From: Anaspis maculata
Taxonomy: Eukaryota > Arthropoda > Insecta > Coleoptera > Scraptiidae
Direction of reading: 5' to 3'
Assembly (NCBI GenBank): GCA_949128115.1
Contig: OX421965.1
Coordinates: forward strand, 59,204,012-59,268,011
Length of the DNA stretch: 64,000 nt
Under the pieces are notes generated by a model. The model searched no databases. It was not told where the DNA came from and worked only from the letters and a program-made list of their open reading frames with translations. The position numbers and the translations under genes were made by a program. This document shows positions 22,201-32,324 of this stretch, piece after piece (the first letter of the stretch is position 1; each line of letters starts with the position of its first letter).

Positions 22201-25200
22201 TCTTGAGGAGCTTGTTCTTTTTTCTGACTCCTGTAGCACTTCACTTCTACCTTCAGGTTATTCACAAGTACGTCTTCAAAATATCTTTCCGCACTATACT
22301 TCAACCCTTTATCACGCTGGTTCCCCGTAATTTGATGCTTACACTTATAAACAAGTGGAGCGTTGTTGAGTCTGTAGGTTTGCATCGTGGCAAGACTTTT
22401 GCTTCACATTTTGGTTCTGCTCTAATGACAACTGATGACAAATTGTAACATATCGTTGTCAGGGGTAATGAGAAGTAGAAAGTCACTGACACTGACACAG
22501 TTGCTCCGGAAGAATGTGAGGCAAATCCCGCCAATGAGCGGAGATAGGAGGCAAAATGGGCGTGAAAAAGAAATAGGTCTATTGCAACCTCCTATCATCA
22601 GAGTAACATAGTCATTTGTAGCGATAGGATGAATCAGCATCCTCAACAAAAAAAAAATCATTAAGTCAGAACCAGACTTTCGATTTCGAAAATTTCAAAA
22701 CTGGGCGCAAGCTAAAACATAACGCTTTATAATCCTTTTTTGCATTTGAGAAAAAAAAAATCTGAAAATGGGGGTGCGTTGAATTTGCTAAAGTTTTGTA
22801 CTGTTTTACATTTCACCCTGTAGATATTTTACATGGAGCTTCCTGATCGTCACCTCCTGAAGGTGAATAACGAAGACTGAGCTCGCTAACCGTCGAAACA
22901 GAATCGAAATGGCTTGTGTCATTCAAAAGTTATTAACAACATACTTGTTGACAACATATTTGTTGCGCAGTTTACATCAAAAACGAAGCATCTGATCAAA
23001 GTTTTGCAGAAATAACCAGTTTTCTAAAATGAACGGTGAATCCAAAAATTTTCGTAATTTTCAAAAATGACCAAGTGGAAGGTAAAAATTGAGGAACAAT
23101 AAGAACCCCCTATTATCCACATTCCTGAAAATTTTTGACGGAACACGTTACTATTGTTCGGTAAAGAAGTATTTCAGTAAACCTTGGTTCAAATTTGAAC
23201 AAAATCGGTTGAACGGTTCAAAAGTTGTGTCAAAAAATCCATTTGAAAAATTCAACTTGAACAGCCTGTAACTTTTCAACAAAGCATTTTAGATCATCGA
23301 AGTTATATTTTTTTCCCAGTCAATTTTTGACAGGGAATCTCGCCTAGAAGTTTGTGACAGCAACTCCGTAACACCATGTATTAGTCCATAAGTAAACTTT
23401 TACATTTTTAAAATATTTGGAGGGTTCAGAAGCCAATCCAAATCACCATTGGCTAGAATGGATTTATGTTGCTCAATCATTATTCAGTTCCCAAGTAAAA
23501 ATCTTTCCCAAAATGACTTGTACTGATTGGCTTCGAAAACCCTATTGTAAAAAGTGTCCCAGGTTTAACTGGGTAGCACGGTGAGCAGATGGACTTTTTC
23601 ACGCGTTTCCTAGTACTGGGGCATCTACCATTGTGCGGTGATGCCCCGGGAAAAGTGATGAAACGAGAAAGCCATCGAAACAAAACCAAAAACCACACTG
23701 ATTAATCCCCACTGTTCCAAAATGTCTTCTTTGTTATTGTCAATATACTGTTATCGTTACTGAAAAACCCCCACAGAAAAACCTGCTAATAACCTAGTAG
23801 TTGACGCGGGGCAAGAAAAAAAAGTTTCAAAATATATTCTCCTTGTCCTGATCCAGGAAAATAAAACATACCCGACTATCACTCGCTTTATAAGAAAGAT
23901 ACATGGTGTCAAGTGACTGACTAAAGATACAGATTAAATTAAGATGGAGACAAAGCTAACAATTTTTTACAACTGACCAGACCCCAAAAGCTAGCAATTT
24001 TTCACAACAACTGACCAGACCTCACTCACTGACAATACATCTTTACCTTCAAAATCCACACATACAAGACAACATACTCAAGAAAACACAAAAAACGCCA
24101 TCTTCTGACAGAATCCAACGACTGTAAATCTTTCCACAAAATCAAGCTGCTTCGTCTCTTATTCTGGATCAATCAGTTATTGAATAATATTCATGAATCT
24201 GATCATTTGGGTACGATAAAATGCTGTGTGCAATGATAAACCGAATGCACAGTCATCGATGTTTCGATTATCCTACGTCTCGTCAGCTTCATCCAGCTCT
24301 AATCACTTCATTGACCAGATCTCATACTTAACGACAAAATAATTTCACATATTCACCTACGAAATCCACACACATACAAGGCAGCATTCACAAGACATAC
24401 AAAAAATACAATTTTCTGACGAATTTCCATTGCAGTTTTACGACAAAATCAGACATTTCCTTTCTACTCAAATTTTTCAAACTAACCGAGGGCTAATAGG
24501 CTACTGGCCTCAATTTTTTTTATTTCTTCAAACTATACTGGTGACGTCACTACTGAGCTATCTCCATCCCTGCTCTTCTTACCGCGACACTCGCATGCTG
24601 TGTTCGTTCCACGCGCAGTGCTTATGGAAGCGGCTATGACGTCACGCAAATTTTTAAAATCGCTGTAACAAATAGACGCGTGGAAAAAGTTGAATTGTTC
24701 TTCTCAAAATAGGTTAACTGATGTGTACTTGATAGGCCAATCATGGTAAAATCTCAAAATAACACCAGTGTCCAGTAGCCTATTGAAAAAAAATACGAAA
24801 ACATCACAGTGATCTGTAGACGTTCTGCGAGCCACACCGCCAGGTGCTGAGATCACAGAAATGCGGGCGAAGATTCACGCAGTTATTCAAAGTGCTATTC
24901 AAGACTTTCGACTTTCTATTATAAAAATAAAAGAATTCTGGGTAATTGTTGACGACGACTACTTCTCGACTAGCATTTTCTAAGAGTTAGGCAACCACTT
25001 AAACAGCTATATAGGACGCTTCCTTCTTGCATGTACTTACGTCGTAGGACAAGTAATGGAAAGAAGGTGCATTTTACAGTGGAAATAGTGGTTTCCCCAG
25101 GAAACTACGGTCGACGAACGTGATGTTGTGGTGGTGTCTACCTACCGTGAAAAGTTGGTGGCTGAAGTCGAGAAGTAGTGGTCGTTAACAATTACCGAAT

Positions 25201-27621
25201 TCTGCTCTTCTTAATCTTAATAAAAATGGCTAGCGTTACAGTCACGGGCGTCTGAATAGGTTTTAGGGTCCATGACACTTGAGAAACAGACGCAAATTGA
25301 AACGAAAAAATAGGCAAATCACTCAGAATAGCGTATGGAATGACAGTCTAGAATAAAATTCGCGGATTATCCATGAATTTTTGCAAAAAAAGAATAAAGA
25401 AGTAACAACACGTTCAAATAAGAACAAGTTCAGTTTCTGAATGTTGTTGTATTGTTGATTGCCTACATCACTTCAGTGAAAAATTAGATTAGGTACGTAC
25501 ATACAGTGACTTATGACACCAACAAAACAATATTGCGCAATGTTGTGAGTGGCCTGAGATGGGCACCACATAGTAAAGTAGTAACGACATGATAAACAAT
25601 TCAACTGCAAAGAAACTATAAGTGTGATTGTAATTTCCCCCTCAGGCAAGACTAATCATCGTAAGTAGAAGGCAACACAGTTTTTTTCGTGGTTGTAAAA
25701 AGTGTTTACAAGTGCGTCGGTCAAGTGTTATGGACCCAGGTTTTAAATTGACTGCAATTTCAAATTAATTCATCTTATAGGATTGTCTACACGAATGCAG
25801 CTATCAACAAACAACGGGGTTACATGGTTAAATTATAAATCCGTCAGTTACTTAACGTGTCCATTATGTTCACATTAGCCATGATAAAATGTATGTATTA
25901 CGAAAAAAATAATATAGGAGTGCGCCTTTTACTGTTGATTCTCAATATGCATATGCCCCAAAAATATCACATCAAATTGAAGGTACGTTATGTAAAGAAC
26001 GTGGTTGTGCTGTCCAAGATAATATCCAAAATAATAATTGGTTGTGTACTACTGCGAAGGAACTGAATTTTAGCTGCTATACAGGCTAAAAGTTCTATAA
26101 TCCAAGGTACAGTCACTATTCCTCAAAATCAATTTTTACCTCAAATACCTACAAACAGTCCCAATGGACCCACAACCTTATGTATGACAAGAAGAAAATT
26201 CAAATAATGTTCAGGGTTTTTTTTCAATATTTTTTGCTAACTACCGTATGTTCGTTAAAATCATGAATTAGGGCAGACTATGGAAGTAAAAACGTATGTC
26301 GGAATTTATCAATAATCACTCAAATTTGATGTCAACACGATAAAATAAACCGGCGTCATGGAATACATTTTGGACATACGTTTCGAAGTTCACAGTCTGT
26401 CCTAATTCATGATTTTAATAAACATACGGTACCTACCTTCAGTTTTTTAGAGAAAATGCAATTTTGTTTTTTTTTGACTTACCTACATCCAGTTCCACCA
26501 ACAAATTTAACTATTGTTAGCTAATTGAGACATTTTCTCGGATGGATTCTAAGTCAGTGCTCGTTGAATGACCACGGAAAATGCATACAAGCTGTTGTGG
26601 TCTAAACATTTTTCCATAATCTTTCGTTAAACTTGTGTTTTCTGTGGTCACTAAGCCAATATTTACCAGAGAAAATATCTCAATTAGTTAACAATGATTA
26701 AATCCGCTGGTGGAACTGGCTGCTATAATACCCCTATAGAATTGTTGAAAAAATTAACACAGCCATTTTTTTCAATTCTTGTCTTTTCATTATTCTGTTT
26801 GAAACAAGTGAAACTAATGATAGTTTTCAAGTGCCCTCAATCTTGAAAAAAGACAAAAATTAAGGGATTTTTCAAATTTTTTCCAACATTACTTACATTT
26901 CTAGAAAATGTACTATCAACCCAATAAAATACTTTTGGGAGACCTATATTTCCACTACTTACCATTCTGCCTAGTTTGGTGCTGGACACTTTTAGCTACC
27001 TCCCACTTTTCGTAAAGACTCGGAACTTTGCCTCCGAGAAGCTTACAGTTGTTAGCATCAAGTAAAAGGTATCCAGAACAAATTCTTGCTGATTCTATCA
27101 ATATTTTAGTACCAGGTGGAGTTTTATCCCTGTTAATTGAAGGTATAGGACTGGTTTCAACAGCTTGTATGTATCCTTCACCATCCGTCAAGACAAGCTT
27201 CAGCATCCGTGGTGCATGCTGTGAGCCTTCATTTGCTTTAGGTGCGGAGACATTTCGAATTTTTTGAATTTGGAGCACCACCTTCAAATATTTGTTATGA
27301 AAACACAAATGATATCAAGAATGTATTCCTTACTTGGTTCAAAACATTTTTCGATGTTTCCTTGCTCAGTATGGGGCTTCCGATTTCTTTCAAATCCGCC
27401 TAAAAATAAATATGGTTCATACTGGGTTATTCAATCAGGTATTAACATACGTCTAATGCATTTTTCAAAATTGTAGCTTTATCTTTGATTGTATTGTTGG
27501 CAGTGATCACATCCAGGCCTTGGGGGCTTAGGTTCCTGAAATAGATGTTTTTTTAAGATCAGAGGTCACGTCAACATAACCAAAAAAATTACCATGATTT
27601 TCCCAGAAGTTCAGCGGCCAT
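16263..27621 (-). CDS. Tdrd3: Tudor domain-containing protein 3, complete, 6 coding exons
   Basis: Minus-strand coding exons in order are 27593-27621, 27451-27535, 27334-27399, 26963-27281, 17373-18529 and 16263-16442. They sum to 1836 nt (611 aa) and all phases agree. Residues 1-166 are the RMI1-like N-terminal OB-fold part (KVVLQIQKIRNVSAP region, ARICSGYLLLDANNCKLLGG). A GPPAWVNFGVKVQ segment and DLQRQGAIAEATSG follow. VSLFSFLEDKLP (about 287-298) is the exon-junction-complex-type motif. Residues 343-412 are seven 10-residue repeats. The Tudor domain (about 535-585) spans the last intron: GDDCMAKYWEDGK, then YYNAIVTAITSKTCVVKFQ and YGN. In known family members Tdrd3 binds dimethylarginine through Tudor and topoisomerase 3-beta through the OB fold, in transcription and mRNP complexes. 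No UBA domain is visible between the OB part and the FxFLE motif. The intron at 18530-26962 is 8.4 kb and full of transposons. Confidence 0.94.
16650..17205 (+). repeat. Two tandem 278-bp repeats in the last Tdrd3 intron
   Basis: The units start at 16650 and 16928 with gctatttacgatacgagtg and are nearly identical. Each holds a hairpin: ttaaaagtgacaggtattat, gcggggacgcttgcg, then ttgcgcgg-type complement ggttgctctactcgc, ending gacacttttaac. A third partial copy is at 1-172. Confidence 0.9.
17793..18002 (-). repeat. Seven 30-bp coding repeats in Tdrd3
   Basis: On the minus strand the units encode variants of KHENSRQYEP (KYDNSRQYES first, KHENSRPYES last). Several neighbouring units are nearly identical at nucleotide level, which suggests recent expansion. 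The stretch lies in the disordered linker between the FxFLE motif and the Tudor domain. Confidence 0.9.
19199..20411. mobile_element. CAGGGTG-type foldback E4 inserted in copy A
   Basis: Flanked by TA at 19197-19198 and 20412-20413. Copy B has the uninterrupted text aacaaatatgttgtcgc, giving an exact empty site with a TA duplication. Its own arms are only about 107 bp, because E5 sits at its centre. Confidence 0.93.
19307..20303. mobile_element. CAGGGTG-type foldback E5 at the centre of E4
   Basis: The ends cagggtgattaatgtattt and aaatacattaatcaccctg are flanked by TA (19305-19306 and 20304-20305). The arms of about 500 bp match throughout. It has no transposase; the longest open frame (105 codons) has no known motif. 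Confidence 0.92.
20993..21596. mobile_element. Foldback, TIR atggctagtttatgcac
   Basis: The ends atggctagtttatgcacatc and gatgtgcataaactagccat are inverted, with inner atgttacatgttagatg motifs on both sides. It lies in the core of copy A and contains the 195-bp hAT MITE. Confidence 0.8.
21104..21298. mobile_element. hAT-type MITE carrying a minisatellite
   Basis: The ends cgaggggtaaaccac and gtggtttacccctcg are flanked by the 8-bp duplication acgcgaac (21096-21103 and 21299-21306). The interior is about nine imperfect tandem copies of an 11-13 bp unit, gatttccaaat or similar (about 21140-21252). Confidence 0.9.
21840..22330 (+). pseudogene. THAP-domain gene fragment, frame-disrupted
   Basis: It opens with atg at 21840 (MRVCCVKSC), as THAP zinc fingers do. 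After a +1 shift the frame reads FPADENKRNKWMAATGR, up to a gtaag donor at 21983. A tcttag acceptor at 22104 leads to CLTGHFRAEDF, and further on CCSEHF. These fit the C-x2-4-C ... W ... C-x-x-H-F layout. The frame is broken between MRVCC and FPADEN, and the intron phases do not match, so it is a pseudogene. THAP domains occur in P-element-type transposases and in host regulators; the source is unknown. Confidence 0.72.
23566..23850 (+). repeat. SINE copy 2, internally deleted head
   Basis: It shares 'gactttttcacgcgtttcctagtactggggcatctacca' and its continuation with 3220-3300, in near-identical form. It lacks the B-box part and keeps the uninterrupted tail. Confidence 0.6.
23851..24494. other. 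Tdrd3 intron, diverged direct repeats
   Basis: Two related segments recur about 300 bp apart (aaaatccacacatacaagaca, with ttctgacag, near 24050; and gaaatccacacacatacaag near 24360). No coding signal. Confidence 0.4.
24495..24784. mobile_element. MITE, 290 bp, TIR aataggctactgg
   Basis: The ends aataggctactgg and ccagtagcctatt are inverted, with an inner gtgacgtca motif on each side. Confidence 0.7.
24785..26241. other. Tdrd3 intron, nothing identified
   Basis: No repeat ends, coding exon or RNA gene were recognised. The longest open frame (69 codons at 25857) has no familiar motif. Confidence 0.4.
26242..26431. mobile_element. MITE, 190 bp, TIR taccgtatgttcgttaaaa
   Basis: The ends taccgtatgttcgtt and aataaacatacggta are inverted. 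The match continues through atcatgaattagggcagact and agtctgtcctaattcatgat. Confidence 0.9.
26489..26719. mobile_element. MITE, 231 bp, TIR ccagttccacc
   Basis: The ends ccagttccaccaacaaattt and ggtggaactgg are inverted, with inner gctaattgagacattttctc against gagaaaatatctcaattagt. Confidence 0.88.
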
Positions 27622-28079
27622 TATTCGACATCAACCTGATGCAGAATTTGATCGCTGTCGGTGATTATTGCTCTGTATTTTATTAAAATTTACAAATTAA
27701 ACCTTAAACTTCTACAGACAACAAACCAAAACCACTTGGTGGACTTTCACGTTTCACGTTTCTGACGTATAGTTGGTAGCGTTGGTAGCACTGGTTACCT
27801 GTCGTAGTCAAAATAAGCGGCAAATTTGAAGTTTACGATACACTGCTCAACCTAATTCATTGACCTGGTAATCGTTCAAACACACACGTTTCACGTTTCC
27901 AATAAAATTGTCTCTCTCTAATTGTGACGTCACGACGTGACTGAATAGACGCCGACACTGGAAATAGATGGTCGTTTTGTTGGTCACATCAGCACTGGGG
28001 ATACCTAGATTGCGTGAAGTCGAGCCAATCCTCGAATAAGCACAAAATTTTCCTCTGACACGTGACAGTTGCTATTGGG
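27622..28079. other. Upstream of Tdrd3, promoter region expected
   Basis: No TATA box is evident near the start codon at 27621. It has several tttcacgtttc repeats and a gtgacgtcacgacgtgac palindrome-like site near 27925. Confidence 0.4.
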
Positions 28080-28262
28080 TGCTTTCCACCTAGACGGTAC
28101 AAATACCACCAGACGGCACATGTTCCATGGTGTGGCACAAAATTTTACGTGATCCAATGAACGGCGCAGAACCGAGTAAAAACACGTAGATGGAAAGCAC
28201 CGTTTGGAACCCGCACATGCGTAAATGGCAGGTGTACCGAACTTGAGGCTAGGTGGAAAGCA
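28080..28262. mobile_element. MITE, 183 bp, TIR tgctttccacctag
   Basis: The ends tgctttccacctag and ctaggtggaaagca are inverted. Internal copies 'cgtagatggaaagcacc' add further symmetry. Confidence 0.75.
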
Positions 28263-28446
28263 CGCATTGCTAAAGGAAGAAAGGCACGGCACGGGTGAGA
28301 CAACCGTCAAATTATGAGTCGATATTTGTAAGTAGGTACAATCGGCCCAATGGGGTGTTTTCTCTGCAGTTGTCAAGGTGTCAAGTAGATGGCAGCAGGG
28401 GCCAACCCGGGTTATTTTCCCGCTACTTTTTGAACGGTTCTCACAT

Positions 28447-28891
28447 GGAGGGGGTTTTCCCCTTATGGGTTTTCCTTTCGACTTTGGTGTCGGCCTGCCG
28501 ATGCCGGATCGGCTGTCATGTCAAGTATGAATGTGTGTCGTCAGAGGTGAGGAAGGAGTTAGATGGAAAAAATTACGTACACTTGGCTTTTAGAAAAGAG
28601 GTTTTTAGTGTAGATGTTTCTGGAGAAGACCATATTAATTTGGCATTAATTGTGTCCTTGAACATGGACAGTGGGGCACACGGCACGGTGGCAGGTATAG
28701 GTTGCAATAGGCTTCAAATCGGCCGGCGTGTGCACGAACTGCTCCTCGGGTGCTGTCTCCCGAACGGTCCCTCTGGCAAACATTTGCACGGTCATGCACT
28801 GGGCCTTTTCAGCCCCCAAAATTCACCAAAACCGACCAGTACAACCCCACGTTCAATATTTTTCCAGCAAATGTCAATCATATGGTCATGA
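28447..28891 (+). CDS. Unrecognised ORF inside inverted-repeat unit (doubtful)
   Basis: An open frame of about 148 codons runs from an ATG at 28447 and is open further upstream to 28295. It begins MEGVFPLWVFLSTLVSACRC, which looks like a signal peptide. No family motif is recognised downstream. It lies wholly inside the unit bounded by inverted repeats, so it may be cargo of a transposon or chance. No splice or promoter evidence was found. Confidence 0.2.
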
Positions 28892-28963
28892 TATGGTCGT
28901 TGCTGTCATTTTCATTGTTCGAGTGATCAGTGGCAGGTGGCAAAGTGCTGGGTGTAGCATGAT

Positions 28964-29917
28964 CAGTGATGTAAAATACCCGGGTTTTTATATTTTAGGG
29001 TAAATACCCAGGGTAAATACCCGGTATTTACCCAAAATCGGGTTTCTAATAGGGTATCTATTTTTATTATTTGTTATCAACAATTGGAGAAGCAGCAACA
29101 AACAAATAATGATTTTTGCTCATAGCAGCAAAATAATAATAAGTGCTTTGGAGATTACGTTTATGAAGCCTTGGAGCTTGGGAAAATAAATCATTTAATC
29201 TTTAACCGTCAACACTGTCAACCGAGCTGTCAACAGTGTCAACTTTTCTGTCAAACTGGGTAGGGTGGGTAAATATCGCTCGGGAAAATACCGGGTAAAT
29301 GGACCATATTATTTATTCAGAGCGCAGTCGCAGATCGGGGAGAGAGACAACCACATGTGCTGGGTTGAAACTCCCATAAGAATATGCATGTTGAATGACT
29401 TTGTAAAATGATCAATTCAAGGTGCAAATTGACAATTTCAACGAATGTTTAACATAGCAAGTGTGTAAAAAGAAATACCTGATCTACTTTTCACCATAAT
29501 GAAATGGAAAATCTTGCTGTGAAGTTTATGCGAAGCAATTTAGAATGGGGTTTTTAAATCCAAAACAATTTCAAATTACCCGCCATATTTTATTGCACAA
29601 CTTCCACTAACGAGAATTTTGACAGCGCTTGAAAGCGAACCGAGCGTCAGCCGTCACGTAATAGTATGGTTAAAAAGGTTAAAACGTCCCAAGAATCAAG
29701 AAAACACCTTGAAATCGTAAATTCTGACAGCGACAGCAAAGTTCCGTTTTCTATGCATGCTGTGGCGCGCGAGATCTTCTACTGCAGTGCGCATGGTCAC
29801 AGGCACATACCTAACTTACAAATGACTAGTGGAAGGGAAAAGTGAGAATAATTAATATGGTCTATACCCGATTTATATTTACCTACCTACCCGGTAAATA
29901 CCCGACTCACATCACTG
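28964..29917. mobile_element. hAT-type nonautonomous element, 954 bp, with target duplication
   Basis: The ends are cagtgatgtaaaatacccgg and the inverse of cagtgatgtgagtcgggta. Both sides carry agcatgat (28956-28963 and 29918-29925). Sub-terminal regions repeat gggtaaatacccgg. No transposase motif remains. Confidence 0.93.
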
Positions 29918-30272
29918 AGCATGATGCTGCTAGGCAATCTGGCTTTACGCATACACACACAGACACATCCCTGACGGACACACAAACGGGCTCAAGGATG
30001 TCAAAGCAAAGACAAGAGATACGAGATACCAACATGAGCAGGTAGGATTACCAACCAACAGTAACCTAGTGATAAACCCGGGTTGGCCCCTGCTGCCATC
30101 TATCGTCTTCTCCAGCGGCGAAACACCCCATTAGAGGCCGCACGCATACTTCAATTTTGAAGGAGTATCTAAGCAAAACCTCCTTAGCAACTCGTCTGAA
30201 ACTGAAGTATGACGTGCAGCCTCTGATTGTGCCGACTGTACATACAATCGTAATCGTGATCGTATGTACCTA

Positions 30273-30870
30273 CAGGGTGTTTCAGGGATGATATAGGTAT
30301 AGCAAAAAATTCAACTGTGGGTAGATCCCGTCCAAATATGACGAAAACCTATATACCATTGCAAAGTTCGGCCTAATGACAAAGATACAGTCCTCCAAAG
30401 TTTTCTTTTTTCGGATTTCAAAAATTTGTAGCTCAAAAACGTTTAGACAAATTTAGCTTTTAATTTAACATAAACTGGTTTGTCATAACTATCTCTCAAC
30501 CTGCCAAATTTGGAAGAAATCCAATCAGTGGCGTAGAAGTTATGAGGGGTCACCTTAAGTCAACGTTTCTTCCGATGTTTCTGCCGATTTATTGACCCTC
30601 ATAACTCCTACGACACCACAGGTTGGATTCTTTTCAAATTTAGCAGGGTTGATAAATAATTATGACAAACCAGCTTTAGATGGATTGAAGGTAAATTTGT
30701 CGAAACGTTCCTGAGTTACAAATTTTTGAAATCCGAAAAAAGTGAACTTTGGAGGGCTGTGTATCTTCGTCATTAGGCCGAACTTTGCAAAATGGTATAC
30801 AGGTTTTCGTCATATCTTGACGAGATCTACCCACAGTTAAATTTTTTGCTATCATTCCTGAAACACCCTG
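30273..30870. mobile_element. CAGGGTG-type foldback E6 (598 bp)
   Basis: The ends cagggtgtttcagggatgat and atcattcctgaaacaccctg are flanked by TA. The arms match almost completely (for example ccgtcaaatatgacgaaaacc-type text on both sides). Confidence 0.92.
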
Positions 30871-31000
30871 TATAAGTGATTGAATAATTCGCGATTTGAA
30901 AAATCTACACGCCCTCTGGCGGCTGAAATGGCGAAGCTAGTTTGTAAGTTTTTATACGTCACTTCTGTACTGTCGTTTCTGTCAGATAACCAAAGACAAT
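30871..31000 (+). repeat. Direct duplicate of the flank at 35217-35345
   Basis: The flank right of E6 (tataagtgattgaataattc to ccaaagacaat) recurs almost identically right of E7. An element end plus adjoining unique DNA was therefore duplicated together. Confidence 0.88.
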
Positions 31001-32324
31001 TAGGCATTTCCATTGACGTCACAGCAGTGTTGCCAACTGTCCAGAATTGCCCGCCAAATTTGAACGAAATAATGATCGGGAACAACCGAACTACAGAGCG
31101 CTTATGGAGTTCCAGTTTCTGCATTTTTTCCCTCGGCTACCTTTTTGAGTTTGAGTTTGAAACTTTTGTATCAAGTTCAAAGCAATGTCCTTAATGTGCC
31201 TGCAAAATAAGTTCTTGTGGAAAAGTGTGTTTTTTTGTGAAAAAGCAAACCAAACATGTTAGGTTAACTGCACAGGGTAGTGGTGAAAATTCATATTTTC
31301 CGACAAAATTGGGCATGAACTTTGCCACCAAACCTCACCTGAATGTTGGGGGTTTACGTTCCCGGCATTGCTGGAGTGATATGCCTTGTGTGGGGCTAGG
31401 TATGTACCTCTTCGGTTTGTGCTTCCCAATCACCCAAATACTTGAGGCCCAGCTTTTACTGCTGGATTAAAGAAACAAACAATAGTTTTTGTTTATATTT
31501 TATATTTTAAAAGTGCAGGAATGTCTTCACTTCGGTTGTAGAATATGGACAGAGGCAAAACATGGAAGTTTAACTTGAACAGCTGTTCGGCAACCGAAGA
31601 TGTATTTGGTCACCGGAGCCCTCCTTGACAGAAATTTTACACCTGATTTAACGATATTGAATTTTCAACTACAACTTGATTGTGTCCTGAAAATCCTGAA
31701 ATGTCTTCTTGTAGGCAGGATTTGAGGTAAAATTGTGGTAAGCTTAAAAATTCCTTGGTCGCTGGATTTTCCCATTTCGAGATCGCCACAGGTCATAGTT
31801 TTTGCCACAGCCATACTCTCTGAAATCAGAAGGGCGCTTAGTAATGGATAATTTGTGAAATCATCTCACATTTATTCTGTATTCCAACAATTTAGTCAGC
31901 TTTTTACCTTATCGGCAGGATAATAAACTGGCATATTTTCTCCTTCCCAGATGTCTTCAAGTCGCATTTCTTGGCACTTTGATATACTTCCTGAGATGCT
32001 CTTTTCTTCCAGGAATCTAGTTTTCCGAAAAAGCCACGGATTTCTTTTTCTTCCGACGAAAATGATTTAAGCACTCCACCAAACTTTCTTGTTTATTGAG
32101 CTATTCGGGGCAGCACATCTCCAACTATCAGTATTGATCGAAGCGCCAGAGTTTCGTGAACAATTATCACTCACAAACTTGCTTCCTACTGTATCCAAAA
32201 TCTCAAAAAAGTACTTTTTTTACAATCATAACAACGCGGGTTGTTCCCTAACACTTTTTTGAGGTTATAAATTCAACTAGGTTGGCAACACTGACGAGCT
32301 CGTGACGTCATGTGGAAATGCCTA
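31001..32324. mobile_element. 1.3-kb unit with inverted ends TAGGCATTTCC and possible exons
   Basis: The left end taggcatttccattgacgtc, with agtgttgccaac further in, is mirrored at the right by gttggcaacactga...gtgacgtcatgtggaaatgcc. The interior is unlike the foldbacks. On the minus strand open segments have splice-like ends: one about 31919-32090, ending in CQFIILPI before gtaaaa, and one after a tttcag near 31830, with YGCGKNYDLWRSRNGK. No family is recognised and other frames are also open, so no gene is called. Confidence 0.5.

Larger units (their letters stand above)
19184..22971. mobile_element. CTGCGCAAC-type foldback, copy A, interrupted
   Basis: The ends ctgcgcaacaaata and tatttgttgcgcag are inverted. 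The arms carry ggtccgactttggacc on the left, and caccttcagg...tacagggtgaaatgtaaaac with its mirror at about 22800. The sister copy B at 54661-55708 lacks the inserted E4 and the central THAP block. Confidence 0.8.
18679..23268. mobile_element. Outermost CAGGGTG-type foldback E3 holding a nest of insertions
   Basis: The left end cagggtgttcg and the right end cagcctg (one mismatch to the family end) are both flanked by TA. The inner arms match in inverse order, for example 'aacttttgaaccgttcaacc' at 18714 against 'ggttgaacggttcaaaagtt' at 23207. Everything from about 19184 to 22971 is inserted material. Confidence 0.8.
28347..30134. mobile_element. Inverted-repeat unit of 1.8 kb enclosing a hAT insertion
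   Basis: The left arm (caatggggtgttttc, then gatggcagcaggggccaaccc) and the right arm (gggttggcccctgctgccatc, then gaaacaccccatt) are inverted over about 60 bp. Between the arms lie about 540 bp, the hAT element, then about 150 bp. Confidence 0.75.
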
